A DNA stretch of 28,607 bases, taken from NCBI GenBank assembly GCA_963578655.1, contig CAUZEB010000006.1:1-28607 (forward strand), written 5' to 3'. Of this stretch, positions 8,462-16,763 are shown in pieces; within the stretch, counting starts at the first letter, position 1; each line of letters opens with the position of its first letter. The DNA comes from CAUZEB01 sp963578655 (GTDB lineage Bacteria; Chloroflexota; Dehalococcoidia; Lucifugimonadales; CAUZEB01). The position numbers and the translations under genes were made by a program. The notes under the pieces are model-generated. The model was not told the origin of the DNA and searched no databases. It worked only from the letters and a program-made list of their open reading frames with translations.

Positions 8462-8749
8462 ATGATTGGAGTTCTTACTCATCATTGGACCAACAAAATC
8501 GATATAGAAAAAGGCAAAATACTTTTAAATCGTAATGGAATGGCACAGAGTAAGGCTTCTGGATTTGTAAGTAGGCAGACGCTATATTCTCGACAAGACC
8601 CAACAAAAATAACAACATTGGTTTTGTGGGATAGTGAGATTATCTACGAATGTTGGAGGTCGAGTCCCGAACGTGCACGTGTAATGTCTGATGCTGGGTT
8701 ACTTTGGTCTAGGCACTCCGAGTCTGAACGATTCGATCTTCCAGATTAA
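8462..8749 (+). CDS. Small protein, probable antibiotic-biosynthesis-monooxygenase-like (ABM) fold
   Basis: 95 residues from ATG 8462, which follows a good Shine-Dalgarno (ggagaggag, 8447-8455); the longer reading from 8411 lacks one. The pattern (an N-terminal strand MIGVLTHHW, a helix-like segment, a strand pair GFVSRQTLYSRQD and ITTLVLWDS, then a helix YECWRSSPERARVM) matches the dimeric alpha/beta ferredoxin-like barrel of ABM and related domains. Such proteins are small dimers that act as monooxygenases, isomerases or heme-binding proteins, or have no known activity. It is the last + strand gene of the block that begins at 326 and may have its own promoter. Fold assignment is from pattern only; function unknown. 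Confidence 0.5.
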   Translation: MIGVLTHHWTNKIDIEKGKILLNRNGMAQSKASGFVSRQTLYSRQDPTKITTLVLWDSEIIYECWRSSPERARVMSDAGLLWSRHSESERFDLPD

Positions 8750-8787
8750 GCTTGTCAGAATAAAAATTGCCATGTCCTGAGGGATAC

Positions 8788-10044
8788 TTACTTGTAGAGT
8801 AAGGCTCCAGCGATTGACACTATAGAGTCACCCTGAACGCTAGCAGGGCACTGCTTGTATCCTAGGTGTTCGCCTCGTGCCCCTGTGAGTAATTCTAAGG
8901 AGATATATATTGGTGATAGACCACAAATTCTCCTGTAGTCTGACTCCCTCTGCGAAATTTCAAAGAAAAGGTTAGGGTTACTATTGCATATGGCATTTAG
9001 TGATGCATAATCAGCTGTCTTTAGTTGAAATTTCGACTCGTCATCCATAGGAGCGGTATCTCCGAACACTGGTCCTAAATGTGCGAGATCACCTGCTGCC
9101 ATAACCAAGGTCTTTCTCCTTTCCATGATTTGTTTAAGACAGTAGATTAATGTCCTTATTTTATTGTCCCTGTATAATGTTTTTTCACCAGTAATGAAGG
9201 TGGAAAATGATCCGCACAGTATAGGGACTATAGGGACAGGAGGAAGAAGGCTGATTTCAAGGGAATAGTGAAGCCAAACTAAAGCTAGTTCTATAGAATG
9301 TTCTTTGATATGATGGAATTCTTCCTTAAAGAGGAATTCGCTGCCTAGTTCACTTTCGAGAGTTTTTACAACGGAAGTTTCAGTAGGTAAAATGCCCCAA
9401 GGTGTGGCATAGTCCTGGAAGGTAGCTGTTATTTGACCTGATCCACCATTGTGATCTGTACCCAATACGATAACCAATTCGACTTCTCTTAAGTTAGTTG
9501 AAGCCCTTTCCCAAAGGCGTGCGTAGGTGCTATGACCTCGAGAATAATCTATGTGAGGAGAGATTATTCCCACCAATTCGCCGTTTCTATTAACTCTACC
9601 TTCTTGAAGTCTTATTGCTCCGGAATATTCATTTAATAAATTCCTTAATTCAGAGGGATTAGAAGGATATACTGCACCAGCGTGATACGGAGCCCTATAG
9701 TCTGAATCTTGATACTCTTTTAACATCATTTGCTCAACGTGCTTAAAATTCCCATTTTCTAGTAGGAAGCCGGCGTCCAAATAATTCAGTAATTCTGTAA
9801 TATTGTCTACGGATAGGTCAAGCCCATAGTTCTTGCGCATTAGGCTTCTCATTTCAAAGATATCCTTCGTTCCGTCACAAATTAAGACGACATATGATAG
9901 GTGTTCAGGAATTAGGATTGATTGACCTGATATTGACATCGGGTCATCCAGCTTGAGATAGTTATATCCTTTGTGTTTAATCCATGCAGAATTAACAGGG
10001 CGTATTTTGGGATATTTTGGTAACCCATTTGATAACTTACTCAT
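8788..10044 (-). CDS. amrB: AmmeMemoRadiSam system protein B (MEMO1 family)
   Basis: 418 residues from ATG 10044 (reading leftwards). A TTG at 10113 could add 23 residues, but it has no ribosome-binding site and the family begins near PKIRPVNS. Residues 1-130 form the small N-terminal domain often fused to bacterial MEMO proteins (DGTKDIFEMRSLM). The MEMO domain follows: AGAVYPSNP, GIISPHIDYSRG with a candidate metal-binding His, VIVLGTDHNG, EHSIELALVWL, and MAAGDLAHLGP. MEMO proteins resemble class III extradiol dioxygenases. In prokaryotes they occur with an AMMECR1 protein and a radical SAM protein as the AmmeMemoRadiSam set, whose role is poorly defined. Neither partner is in this window. 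It faces away from prs and converges on the ABM-fold gene. Confidence 0.82.
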   Translation of the reverse strand: MSKLSNGLPKYPKIRPVNSAWIKHKGYNYLKLDDPMSISGQSILIPEHLSYVVLICDGTKDIFEMRSLMRKNYGLDLSVDNITELLNYLDAGFLLENGNFKHVEQMMLKEYQDSDYRAPYHAGAVYPSNPSELRNLLNEYSGAIRLQEGRVNRNGELVGIISPHIDYSRGHSTYARLWERASTNLREVELVIVLGTDHNGGSGQITATFQDYATPWGILPTETSVVKTLESELGSEFLFKEEFHHIKEHSIELALVWLHYSLEISLLPPVPIVPILCGSFSTFITGEKTLYRDNKIRTLIYCLKQIMERRKTLVMAAGDLAHLGPVFGDTAPMDDESKFQLKTADYASLNAICNSNPNLFFEISQRESDYRRICGLSPIYISLELLTGARGEHLGYKQCPASVQGDSIVSIAGALLYK

Positions 10045-10226
10045 GAATAACTCAGCATTGATGTCCCACCGTAACTGTGTAGTTATAAGGCATTTATTTT
10101 GGCCTATCAGCAAGCCATAAAAAAACTAGATTTGAAGAAGTATGTTCTTCCCTTAATTTTAATTTGGCTATCGTTTTCCGAAATACAATATCACATAAAT
10201 TCATATTAATCTAAGTAAAAATGTTA

Positions 10227-10235
10227 TGCTATAAT
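10227..10235 (+). promoter_or_regulatory. Extended -10 promoter of prs
   Basis: TG at 10227-10228, one base, then the consensus TATAAT at 10230-10235: an extended -10 element. The -35 region is weak, as extended -10 promoters allow. The start site near 10242 gives a leader of about 75 nt before prs. Confidence 0.55.
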
Positions 10236-10317
10236 GCTGTGGAAGGTAGCCTAATGTGGGACCATTATAGTTCTAATATGGAGACAGCCTAGTTAATTAA
10301 CAATATTAGGAAGTATT

Positions 10318-11268
10318 ATGCCCGGTATAACAGATCTCAAAATATTTACTGGTAATGCGCATCCTGATTTAGCTGCGGATATTTGTTCATATTTACGAAT
10401 CAACTTGGGTAAATGTGAAGTATTTAAATTCAGTAACGACCAGACGTTTGTAAGAATAAGGGAGAATATTAGAGAGAAGGATGTTTTCCTGGTTCAGCCT
10501 ATCACTTCACCAGTGAATGACCATATTATGGAATTACTGATCATGATCGACGCAGCTAAGAGAGCATCGGCAGGTCGCATCACAGCTGTCGTGCCATATT
10601 ATGCGTATGGACGTAGTGATAAGAAAGATCAGCCTAGGGTTCCTATTAGTGCTCGTCTTGTTGCTAATTTGATTGAGACTGCTGGCGCTGATCGGCTGCT
10701 TACTGTAGATTTACACGCTGGTCAAATTCAAGGGTTTTTTAACATTCCCGTCGATGAATTAACGGCAGTTCCAATGTTGGGACGATATTACGAAAAGAGA
10801 CAACTTTCCAATATTGTAGTGACAGCTACTGACGCTGGCGATGCGAAAAGAGCACGAGACACGGCTAGCATTCTTGAATCCCCCATAGCTATTGTGGAAA
10901 AACAGCGATTGGGGAATGATGACAATGTTAGAGCAGCGAACTTGATTGGCGACGTGGAAGGTAAGGTCGCACTCATCATAGACGATGAAATTAGTACAGG
11001 TGGTACTGTCGTAGCTACAGCCGAAGCCGTAAGGGAACATGGAGCAGGCGATATCTATTGTTCAGTTACACATCCGGTATTTTGTGGAAACGCTGTTGAG
11101 GTTTTATACCATAGTGAAGTTAAGGAAATCGTCGTCACCGACACTTTACCTGTTGCCAGTTCCAAGCTAGATACTAAAATGAAAGTACTGTCTGTGGCTC
11201 CGCTGTTGGGTGAAGCTATAAATCGGATTCATAATGGCCTTTCAGTCGGTGCAATGTTCGATAAATAA
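10318..11268 (+). CDS. prs: Ribose-phosphate pyrophosphokinase (PRPP synthase)
   Basis: 316 residues, the normal length for class I PRPP synthase, which turns ribose 5-phosphate and ATP into PRPP for purine, pyrimidine, NAD, His and Trp synthesis in the cytosol. ATP- and ribose-binding motifs are clear: PYYAYGRSDKKDQPR (93-107), DLHAGQIQGFF (131-141), catalytic Lys195 in VEKQR, and the PRPP loop DDEISTGGT (222-230). The loop is DDEISTGGT rather than the common DDMIDTAGT, and the segment usually read as SPDVGG is ATDAGDAKRAR (170-180), so this is a divergent member whose allosteric behaviour may differ. The ATG is preceded by taggaag (10307-10313), and an extended -10 promoter lies at 10227-10235. 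Confidence 0.93.
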   Translation: MPGITDLKIFTGNAHPDLAADICSYLRINLGKCEVFKFSNDQTFVRIRENIREKDVFLVQPITSPVNDHIMELLIMIDAAKRASAGRITAVVPYYAYGRSDKKDQPRVPISARLVANLIETAGADRLLTVDLHAGQIQGFFNIPVDELTAVPMLGRYYEKRQLSNIVVTATDAGDAKRARDTASILESPIAIVEKQRLGNDDNVRAANLIGDVEGKVALIIDDEISTGGTVVATAEAVREHGAGDIYCSVTHPVFCGNAVEVLYHSEVKEIVVTDTLPVASSKLDTKMKVLSVAPLLGEAINRIHNGLSVGAMFDK

Positions 11269-11409
11269 AATGCATAAACTATGTTTGAGCAGTTTATCTA
11301 TAAATTAAAAGTAATACCCTTACTTTCATACTCGAAAACTCCGAATAACATTTAAGTCTTATTAAGCTTAAACGTTGTCGTTATATGTGTGAAAAAAGAT
11401 GAGGAGCAT

Positions 11410-14049
11410 ATGCTCAAGAATTTAGTAAAATTAATAGGTGGATCCACTGAGAGAGACTTAAAAAAGCTTATGCCTCTCGTGGATCAAATTAATGTATTAG
11501 AGACCGGTTACACAGATATTTCGGATCAAGAGCTCAGGGATAGATCATCTAAATTTAGAAAATTACTCAGTGAAGGATGTGATATATCCGAAATACTCAC
11601 TGAGTCATTCGCTGCTGTTAGGGAGGCGGCTAAACGTACCTTGGGACAAAGGCATTACGATGCTCAACTTATTGGAGGCATCGTTTTGCATCAAGGCAAG
11701 ATAGCCGAAATGAGAACTGGAGAAGGCAAAACACTGGTTGCTACGCTACCGGCTTATCTGAATTCGTTGCAAGCTGGAGGTGTCCACGTCGTTACTGTTA
11801 ATGATTACCTTGCTCGTCGTGATACTCAATGGATGGGACAGATCTATAATTTGTTGGGGGTATCTGTTGGAGTGCTCCAACATGATGGAGCATTTCTTTA
11901 TGATCCTAATATTCAAGATAAAGAAAGAGGCTTGAATGGACTACGTAATGTAAGTCGTAAAGAAGCATATAATGCGGATATAACGTACGGGACCAATAAT
12001 GAATTTGGGTTCGATTATCTCAGAGACAACATGGTAATTGATCTGTCTCAACGTGTGCAACGAGAGCGGGGATATGCAATTGTTGATGAAGTAGACAATA
12101 TATTGATTGACGAGGCTAGGACGCCACTTATAATAAGTGGACCCGCCGAGCGATCTCCAAAAGAATACTATAAATTCGCCCGCCTTGTAACTAATTTTAG
12201 TGAAGGTGGAGATTATGCAATAGATGAAAAGCATCGTTCGGTTTCATTAACCCCTGAGGGAATTAGCAAGACTGAAAAAATGCTCTCTATTAAAAATTTG
12301 TATGAACCTTCTAATTATGATCTAGTTCATTTTATAGAAAATGCATTAAAGGCTCGAGCACTGTATGTCAAAGATCGTGAATACGTCGTTATAGACGGAG
12401 CAGTTACGATTGTGGACGAATTCACAGGGCGACTTATGGAAGGGCGTCGTTTCTCTGAAGGACTACACCAAGCACTAGAAGCTAAAGAAGGAGTAACTGT
12501 TCAAAGGGAAAGTATTACTTATGCCACCATAACTTTACAAAATTACTTCAGGCTCTATGAGAAGCTGAGTGGTATGACTGGCACTGCAGCTACTGAGGCA
12601 GAAGAGTTCATGAAAATTTATGGTCTAGAAGTAATGGAAATTCCTACTCATAGACCGATGGTAAGAGAAGATAAATCAGATTTAATTTACAAAAATGAAA
12701 GTGCCAAATTTAGTGCGGTAATTAACGATATTAAAGAGCGACATTTGAGAAGACAACCAGTTTTAGTAGGTACTACAGATATAGACAAATCTGAAATGCT
12801 AAGTGCGTCGCTTAAAAAATCAGGAATCCGTCACGAAGTGCTTAATGCCAAACAGCACGAACGTGAGGCCAATATTATAGCAGAAGCAGGGCGGCCTGGT
12901 GCCGTCACGGTTGCAACGAATATGGCTGGACGGGGTACCGATATTGTTTTGGGTGGAAACCCCGACAGTCTCAATATGACTTTGGACCAATGGGAGAAGG
13001 ACCATGAATCTGTAGTAAAAAGCGGAGGTCTCCATATAATTGGGACAGAACGTCACGATGCCAGGCGTATAGATAACCAATTACGGGGAAGATCAGGGCG
13101 TCAAGGGGATGCTGGAAGTTCGCGTTTCTATGTTGCCCTAGATGATGAACTTATGCGGCGCTTTGGTGGTGAACGTATTAAATCCATAATGGATTGGGCT
13201 GGATTTGATGAGGACAGTTCGGTGGAAAATAAAATGGTAAGCAGATCCATAGAGAGTGCACAAGTTAAGGTTGAGGCATATCATTTCGAAATACGTAAAC
13301 ATTTAGTTGAATACGATGATGTTGTAAATACTCACAGGGATGTCATATATAAAGAGCGCGACAAAATACTAACAGGAACGAATCATAAAATGAATATCCA
13401 GTCCATGATTGAACGAGAACTAGCAGATATAATGGATGCTTATCTCAACAAAATAGCTCCAGACAATTGGGACACAGTTGCACTGATAGGTGAACTACAG
13501 ACAATATTCCCACTCTCAACTGATCTATCAGATCCTGATTTAATTGCTGAAATGACTCATGACTCTATAGAAAAGGCAATTTTGGAACACGCCAGTTATA
13601 TGTATGAATCGATTGAAGAAAGAATTTCTAGTGAAGGTATGCGTGACGCGGAACGTCAGGTTATGTTACGGCTCTTAGACACAAATTGGGTCCAGCACCT
13701 GACGGCTATGGAAAATCTGAGACAAGGAATTGGTCTTTATGCGTATGGTCAAAGAGATCCTCTGGTTATGTATAAAACTGAAGGACATTCTAAATTCCAA
13801 GAACTACAACATAGGATACAACACGATATAGTACACACAATTTTTCATATAGGAATGCCTCTCGGAAATAATGTGAAATCCCATAATGCGAAACTGCATA
13901 GTCGATCCCACTACAGAAACAATACGAAAACCCAGAGTGATAGTATTAAAACAACTGAACCCGTAGGAGTGGGTGCTCGTAAAGTGGGACGTAACGAGCA
14001 ATGTCCCTGTGGCAGTGGTAGAAAGTATAAAAAATGCCATGGTATTTAA
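11410..14049 (+). CDS. secA: Preprotein translocase ATPase subunit SecA
   Basis: 879 residues from ATG 11410, matching the typical SecA start (MLKNLVKLIGGS); a GTG at 11389 would add 7 residues but lacks a ribosome-binding site, while gaggag stands at 11401-11406. SecA is the ATP-driven motor that pushes secretory proteins through SecYEG at the inner membrane. Visible parts in order: Walker A MRTGEGKT, preprotein region, DEAD-type DEVDNILIDEARTPL, the IIGTERHDARRIDNQLRGRSGRQGD motifs of the second nucleotide-binding domain, then the helical scaffold and wing. The C-terminus carries a complete zinc-binding SEC-C motif, CPCGSGRKYKKCH, which binds SecB or ribosomes in other bacteria. It lies 141 bp after prs on the same strand; a weak terminator follows. 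Confidence 0.96.
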   Translation: MLKNLVKLIGGSTERDLKKLMPLVDQINVLETGYTDISDQELRDRSSKFRKLLSEGCDISEILTESFAAVREAAKRTLGQRHYDAQLIGGIVLHQGKIAEMRTGEGKTLVATLPAYLNSLQAGGVHVVTVNDYLARRDTQWMGQIYNLLGVSVGVLQHDGAFLYDPNIQDKERGLNGLRNVSRKEAYNADITYGTNNEFGFDYLRDNMVIDLSQRVQRERGYAIVDEVDNILIDEARTPLIISGPAERSPKEYYKFARLVTNFSEGGDYAIDEKHRSVSLTPEGISKTEKMLSIKNLYEPSNYDLVHFIENALKARALYVKDREYVVIDGAVTIVDEFTGRLMEGRRFSEGLHQALEAKEGVTVQRESITYATITLQNYFRLYEKLSGMTGTAATEAEEFMKIYGLEVMEIPTHRPMVREDKSDLIYKNESAKFSAVINDIKERHLRRQPVLVGTTDIDKSEMLSASLKKSGIRHEVLNAKQHEREANIIAEAGRPGAVTVATNMAGRGTDIVLGGNPDSLNMTLDQWEKDHESVVKSGGLHIIGTERHDARRIDNQLRGRSGRQGDAGSSRFYVALDDELMRRFGGERIKSIMDWAGFDEDSSVENKMVSRSIESAQVKVEAYHFEIRKHLVEYDDVVNTHRDVIYKERDKILTGTNHKMNIQSMIERELADIMDAYLNKIAPDNWDTVALIGELQTIFPLSTDLSDPDLIAEMTHDSIEKAILEHASYMYESIEERISSEGMRDAERQVMLRLLDTNWVQHLTAMENLRQGIGLYAYGQRDPLVMYKTEGHSKFQELQHRIQHDIVHTIFHIGMPLGNNVKSHNAKLHSRSHYRNNTKTQSDSIKTTEPVGVGARKVGRNEQCPCGSGRKYKKCHGI

Positions 14050-14088
14050 GAAATAGACATTGAATGTGAATGGCTAAATCTATATACG

Positions 14089-14112
14089 GCTTATGATAAG
14101 CTTGTTTTCTTT
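14089..14112 (+). terminator. Weak intrinsic terminator after secA
   Basis: A short stem gctta (14089-14093), loop tga, taagc (14097-14101), directly followed by a T-rich tract (ttgttttcttt, 14102-14112), 40 bp after the secA stop. The stem is only 5 bp, so strength is doubtful. Confidence 0.35.
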
Positions 14113-14231
14113 GTCTTCACTCTAAAACTTGTATAAAAGTACCGATTATAATTAATTTCAGATTCCATGGATGATGATGTCTTTTTCTTACTAGGCCATC
14201 TGCACTTGATAAAAAAACGAAGAGATATTTA

Positions 14232-15983
14232 ATGAACAATTTCCGAATAGCCGAAATATTCGAAGCGATAGCCAACCTACTCGAAGTCAAAGGCGAGAAT
14301 GTATTCACCATTCGGGCTTACCAGAGAGCATCGCGAACAATAGGAAGACACCCTGATGAAATCTGCCGCATTGTTGAGGAAGGGAAAAACCTGATGGAGA
14401 TTCCTGGTATAGGTAGTGCGATATCCAAAAAGATCAATGAAATGATTTCAACTGGTGGTCTGGAGTATTTCGAAATACTGAAATCCGAGTTTCCCAGCGG
14501 CCTTTTGGAAATAATGAAAATATCTGGAATTGGTCCTAAAACTGCACGGATATTGTGGAGAAATGCTGGAGTCACTAATATTACAGAGTTGGAAACCTCC
14601 ATAAGACAAGGTCAACTAATGGATGTGCCTCGTATTGGTGGAAAAATGGGTGAGAATATTCTTAGGGAAATTGAATTCCTAAAGAATAAGGATAGTAGAA
14701 TGCCTATTTCAATTGCTAATAGAGAGGCGGAGTTATTAGTTGAATCACTCAAAACAAAATGTAATAGCATTGAGGACTTGATAATAGCAGGAAGTCTAAG
14801 AAGATTTGAGGAGACTATTGGGGTCATTGACTTAGTTTGCGTTACTGAGAAACCAGATGACACTATAGATTCATTAATTCATTTACAGAATGTGATTAAT
14901 GTTCTGGGGCAGAGTAAATCAAAAGTTTCAGTTGTTCTCGCAAGTGGCATTCAGGTCGATTTGAGAATGGTGTCACGTTCTTATTTAGGTTCGATGCTTC
15001 AGTATTTTACGGGGAGTCAGCAGCATTTAATTAATTTAAGAAACTTCGCCAATCACAGAGGTTTATCTTTAAATGAGTATGGCATTACCAATATGAAAAC
15101 AGGTGAAATTGAATCCTTCACCGATGAAAGAGAATTTTATTCCAGATTAGGGCTTCAGTATATCCCTCCAGAATTAAGAATTGGGTTATGGGAAATTGAA
15201 AAAGCAAGTAAATGGCAGCTCCCAAAATTTGTAGAAGAAGGTGACATCAGAGGAGATTTGCACGTGCATTCGGATTGGAGTGACGGTAAAGATACTATAG
15301 AAGTCATGATCCAATCTGCAAAAGATCGTGGTTTGGATTATATCGCTATTACAGACCATTCAGTAGGTAGAGGAATCGCAAACGGTCTTGATTTAGAAAG
15401 GCTAAATGAACATAAACGCTCTCTAAGAGAAGCTAGGGAAGCAATAGGTGGAATAGAAGTATTGAGTGGTACAGAAATGGATATAAGAGGAGATGGCACT
15501 CTCGATTATCCTGACCATGTATTAAAAGGCTTGGACTGGGTTATAGGTTCCATACATTCAGGAATGGGTCAAAGTTCATCGAAAATGACAGAGAGAATTA
15601 TCAAAGCAATGCGAAACCCATATGTTTCTGTAATAGGACATCTTTCAACAAGATTAATAGGTGAACGTAAGCCCATTAACGCTGATTTCGACTCAATTTT
15701 TAGGGCTGCTGCTGACACCGGGACTGCATTGGAGATAAACTCTTCCCCTGAAAGGCTAGATCTTAAGGACATCCACGTTTTTCGGGCGAGAGAGGCGGGA
15801 GCATCTATGGTAATATCTACTGATGCTCACAGGGCTGAATCGTTATGTAATTTGAAATTTGGCACTGCTGTGGCCAGAAGAGGCTGGTGCGAACCCGCGA
15901 ATATTTTGAACACTCTAAGTTACGGGAAATTCGAGGAATATTTGCGTACGGGGAAATCGCAGCGTAAAAAGGTACTATCTTGA
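14232..15983 (+). CDS. polX: PolX-family DNA polymerase / PHP phosphoesterase, one catalytic Asp replaced
   Basis: 583 residues, the normal length for bacterial PolX. Residues 1-80 form the 8-kDa-like domain (FRIAEIFEAIANLLEVKGEN), followed by two helix-hairpin-helix motifs (IPGIGSAI 57-64; ISGIGPKTA 97-105), the nucleotidyl transferase region (GSLRR 187-191) and the C-terminal PHP domain (from about 338). PolX enzymes fill short gaps in base-excision repair, and the PHP domain gives 3'-5' exonuclease activity. Of the three polymerase aspartates, the second (Asp200) and third (Asp243 in VDLR) remain, but the first is Val198: the motif reads GVID instead of G(D/K)xD. The PHP metal ligands look intact (LHVHSD 343-348, TDHS 374-377, GTEMD, SIHSG, GHLS, STDAH 529-533). 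Polymerase activity may be lost and nuclease activity kept. The next gene starts one base after the stop. Confidence 0.9.
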   Translation: MNNFRIAEIFEAIANLLEVKGENVFTIRAYQRASRTIGRHPDEICRIVEEGKNLMEIPGIGSAISKKINEMISTGGLEYFEILKSEFPSGLLEIMKISGIGPKTARILWRNAGVTNITELETSIRQGQLMDVPRIGGKMGENILREIEFLKNKDSRMPISIANREAELLVESLKTKCNSIEDLIIAGSLRRFEETIGVIDLVCVTEKPDDTIDSLIHLQNVINVLGQSKSKVSVVLASGIQVDLRMVSRSYLGSMLQYFTGSQQHLINLRNFANHRGLSLNEYGITNMKTGEIESFTDEREFYSRLGLQYIPPELRIGLWEIEKASKWQLPKFVEEGDIRGDLHVHSDWSDGKDTIEVMIQSAKDRGLDYIAITDHSVGRGIANGLDLERLNEHKRSLREAREAIGGIEVLSGTEMDIRGDGTLDYPDHVLKGLDWVIGSIHSGMGQSSSKMTERIIKAMRNPYVSVIGHLSTRLIGERKPINADFDSIFRAAADTGTALEINSSPERLDLKDIHVFRAREAGASMVISTDAHRAESLCNLKFGTAVARRGWCEPANILNTLSYGKFEEYLRTGKSQRKKVLS

Positions 15984-15984
15984 A

Positions 15985-16713
15985 ATGAATAAAACTTCAG
16001 ATGAAATAAGTGAAGTCGAATCCGATTTAAAGACTAGTCCTATTTCTAGTTTCCGTACGGCTTTAATAGATGGTTGCGAATGGCCAGAGGCACTTTTAAG
16101 AGCTGTTGCGGAATGGACCGTACCTAACGAGACATTTCAAGAGAGGGATTACAATTATTTTATTGAAGGCGAGGCTTTTAATTGGTTGCTCTTAGCTGAA
16201 CGACTGTGCAATGGAATTGGGAATCTTATACCACATGAAGAACTGGAAGACCTGTTATTTACAGGTAATTTCCCCAAAAGATTCGATGTGGGTCGCTTTA
16301 AAGAACTGATAGGAGTAGAGAAATACAGAGGATATCTCAATTACTTCTATGGTGTGACCGTAGAAGAGGCTTTGCAGTTGGCTGTTGAAGAAGAAGTGAG
16401 AAAACGTCAGATTAGCAATGGTATTCGATATGAGGATGATCTAACCGATCAAATATATTCGAGAATATATAGAAAATCTATGGATCAACTACTGAACTGT
16501 TTCAGGGAAGAAAAGAGGTATCATCAAAGTAGCTTTATCCACCTAAGCCAGTTCATCGAGTTTAAATACTGGCTCTTTAAATATCGTATGAAAACTTCGG
16601 ATAAAGCGAAGATAGCGAGTGATACTTCAAAGGGATTGGCCAAATTGAGACAAATCCTATCCAGTAATAGAATGCCCGAATCGCACCTGTTATTAATAGA
16701 AAACCATTCGTAA
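15985..16713 (+). CDS. Conserved-looking hypothetical protein coupled to polX
   Basis: 242 residues with no motif I recognise. It is mostly helical by composition, hydrophilic, and has no signal peptide or membrane segment. The region EKYRGYLNYFYGVTVEEALQ and the C-terminal part are rich in Tyr, Phe, Lys and Arg, which would suit binding to nucleic acid or another protein. Its ATG is one base after the polX stop (tcttgaaatg) and I see no strong Shine-Dalgarno, so its translation probably depends on polX. Codon use matches its neighbours and the frame is open throughout, so it is a real gene. A role near DNA repair is inferred only from this coupling. Confidence 0.65.
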   Translation: MNKTSDEISEVESDLKTSPISSFRTALIDGCEWPEALLRAVAEWTVPNETFQERDYNYFIEGEAFNWLLLAERLCNGIGNLIPHEELEDLLFTGNFPKRFDVGRFKELIGVEKYRGYLNYFYGVTVEEALQLAVEEEVRKRQISNGIRYEDDLTDQIYSRIYRKSMDQLLNCFREEKRYHQSSFIHLSQFIEFKYWLFKYRMKTSDKAKIASDTSKGLAKLRQILSSNRMPESHLLLIENHS

Positions 16714-16763
16714 ATTGGCTGTGTCAAAATCTGCACTATAGCAAGCTTCTTGTCTCTAAGTGC

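Noticed and set aside
10134..10150. gaagaa-gtatg-ttcttc hairpin between the MEMO gene and prs
   Set aside because: Six AT-rich base pairs in the divergent gap; it could be chance and its orientation does not fit a terminator for either gene.
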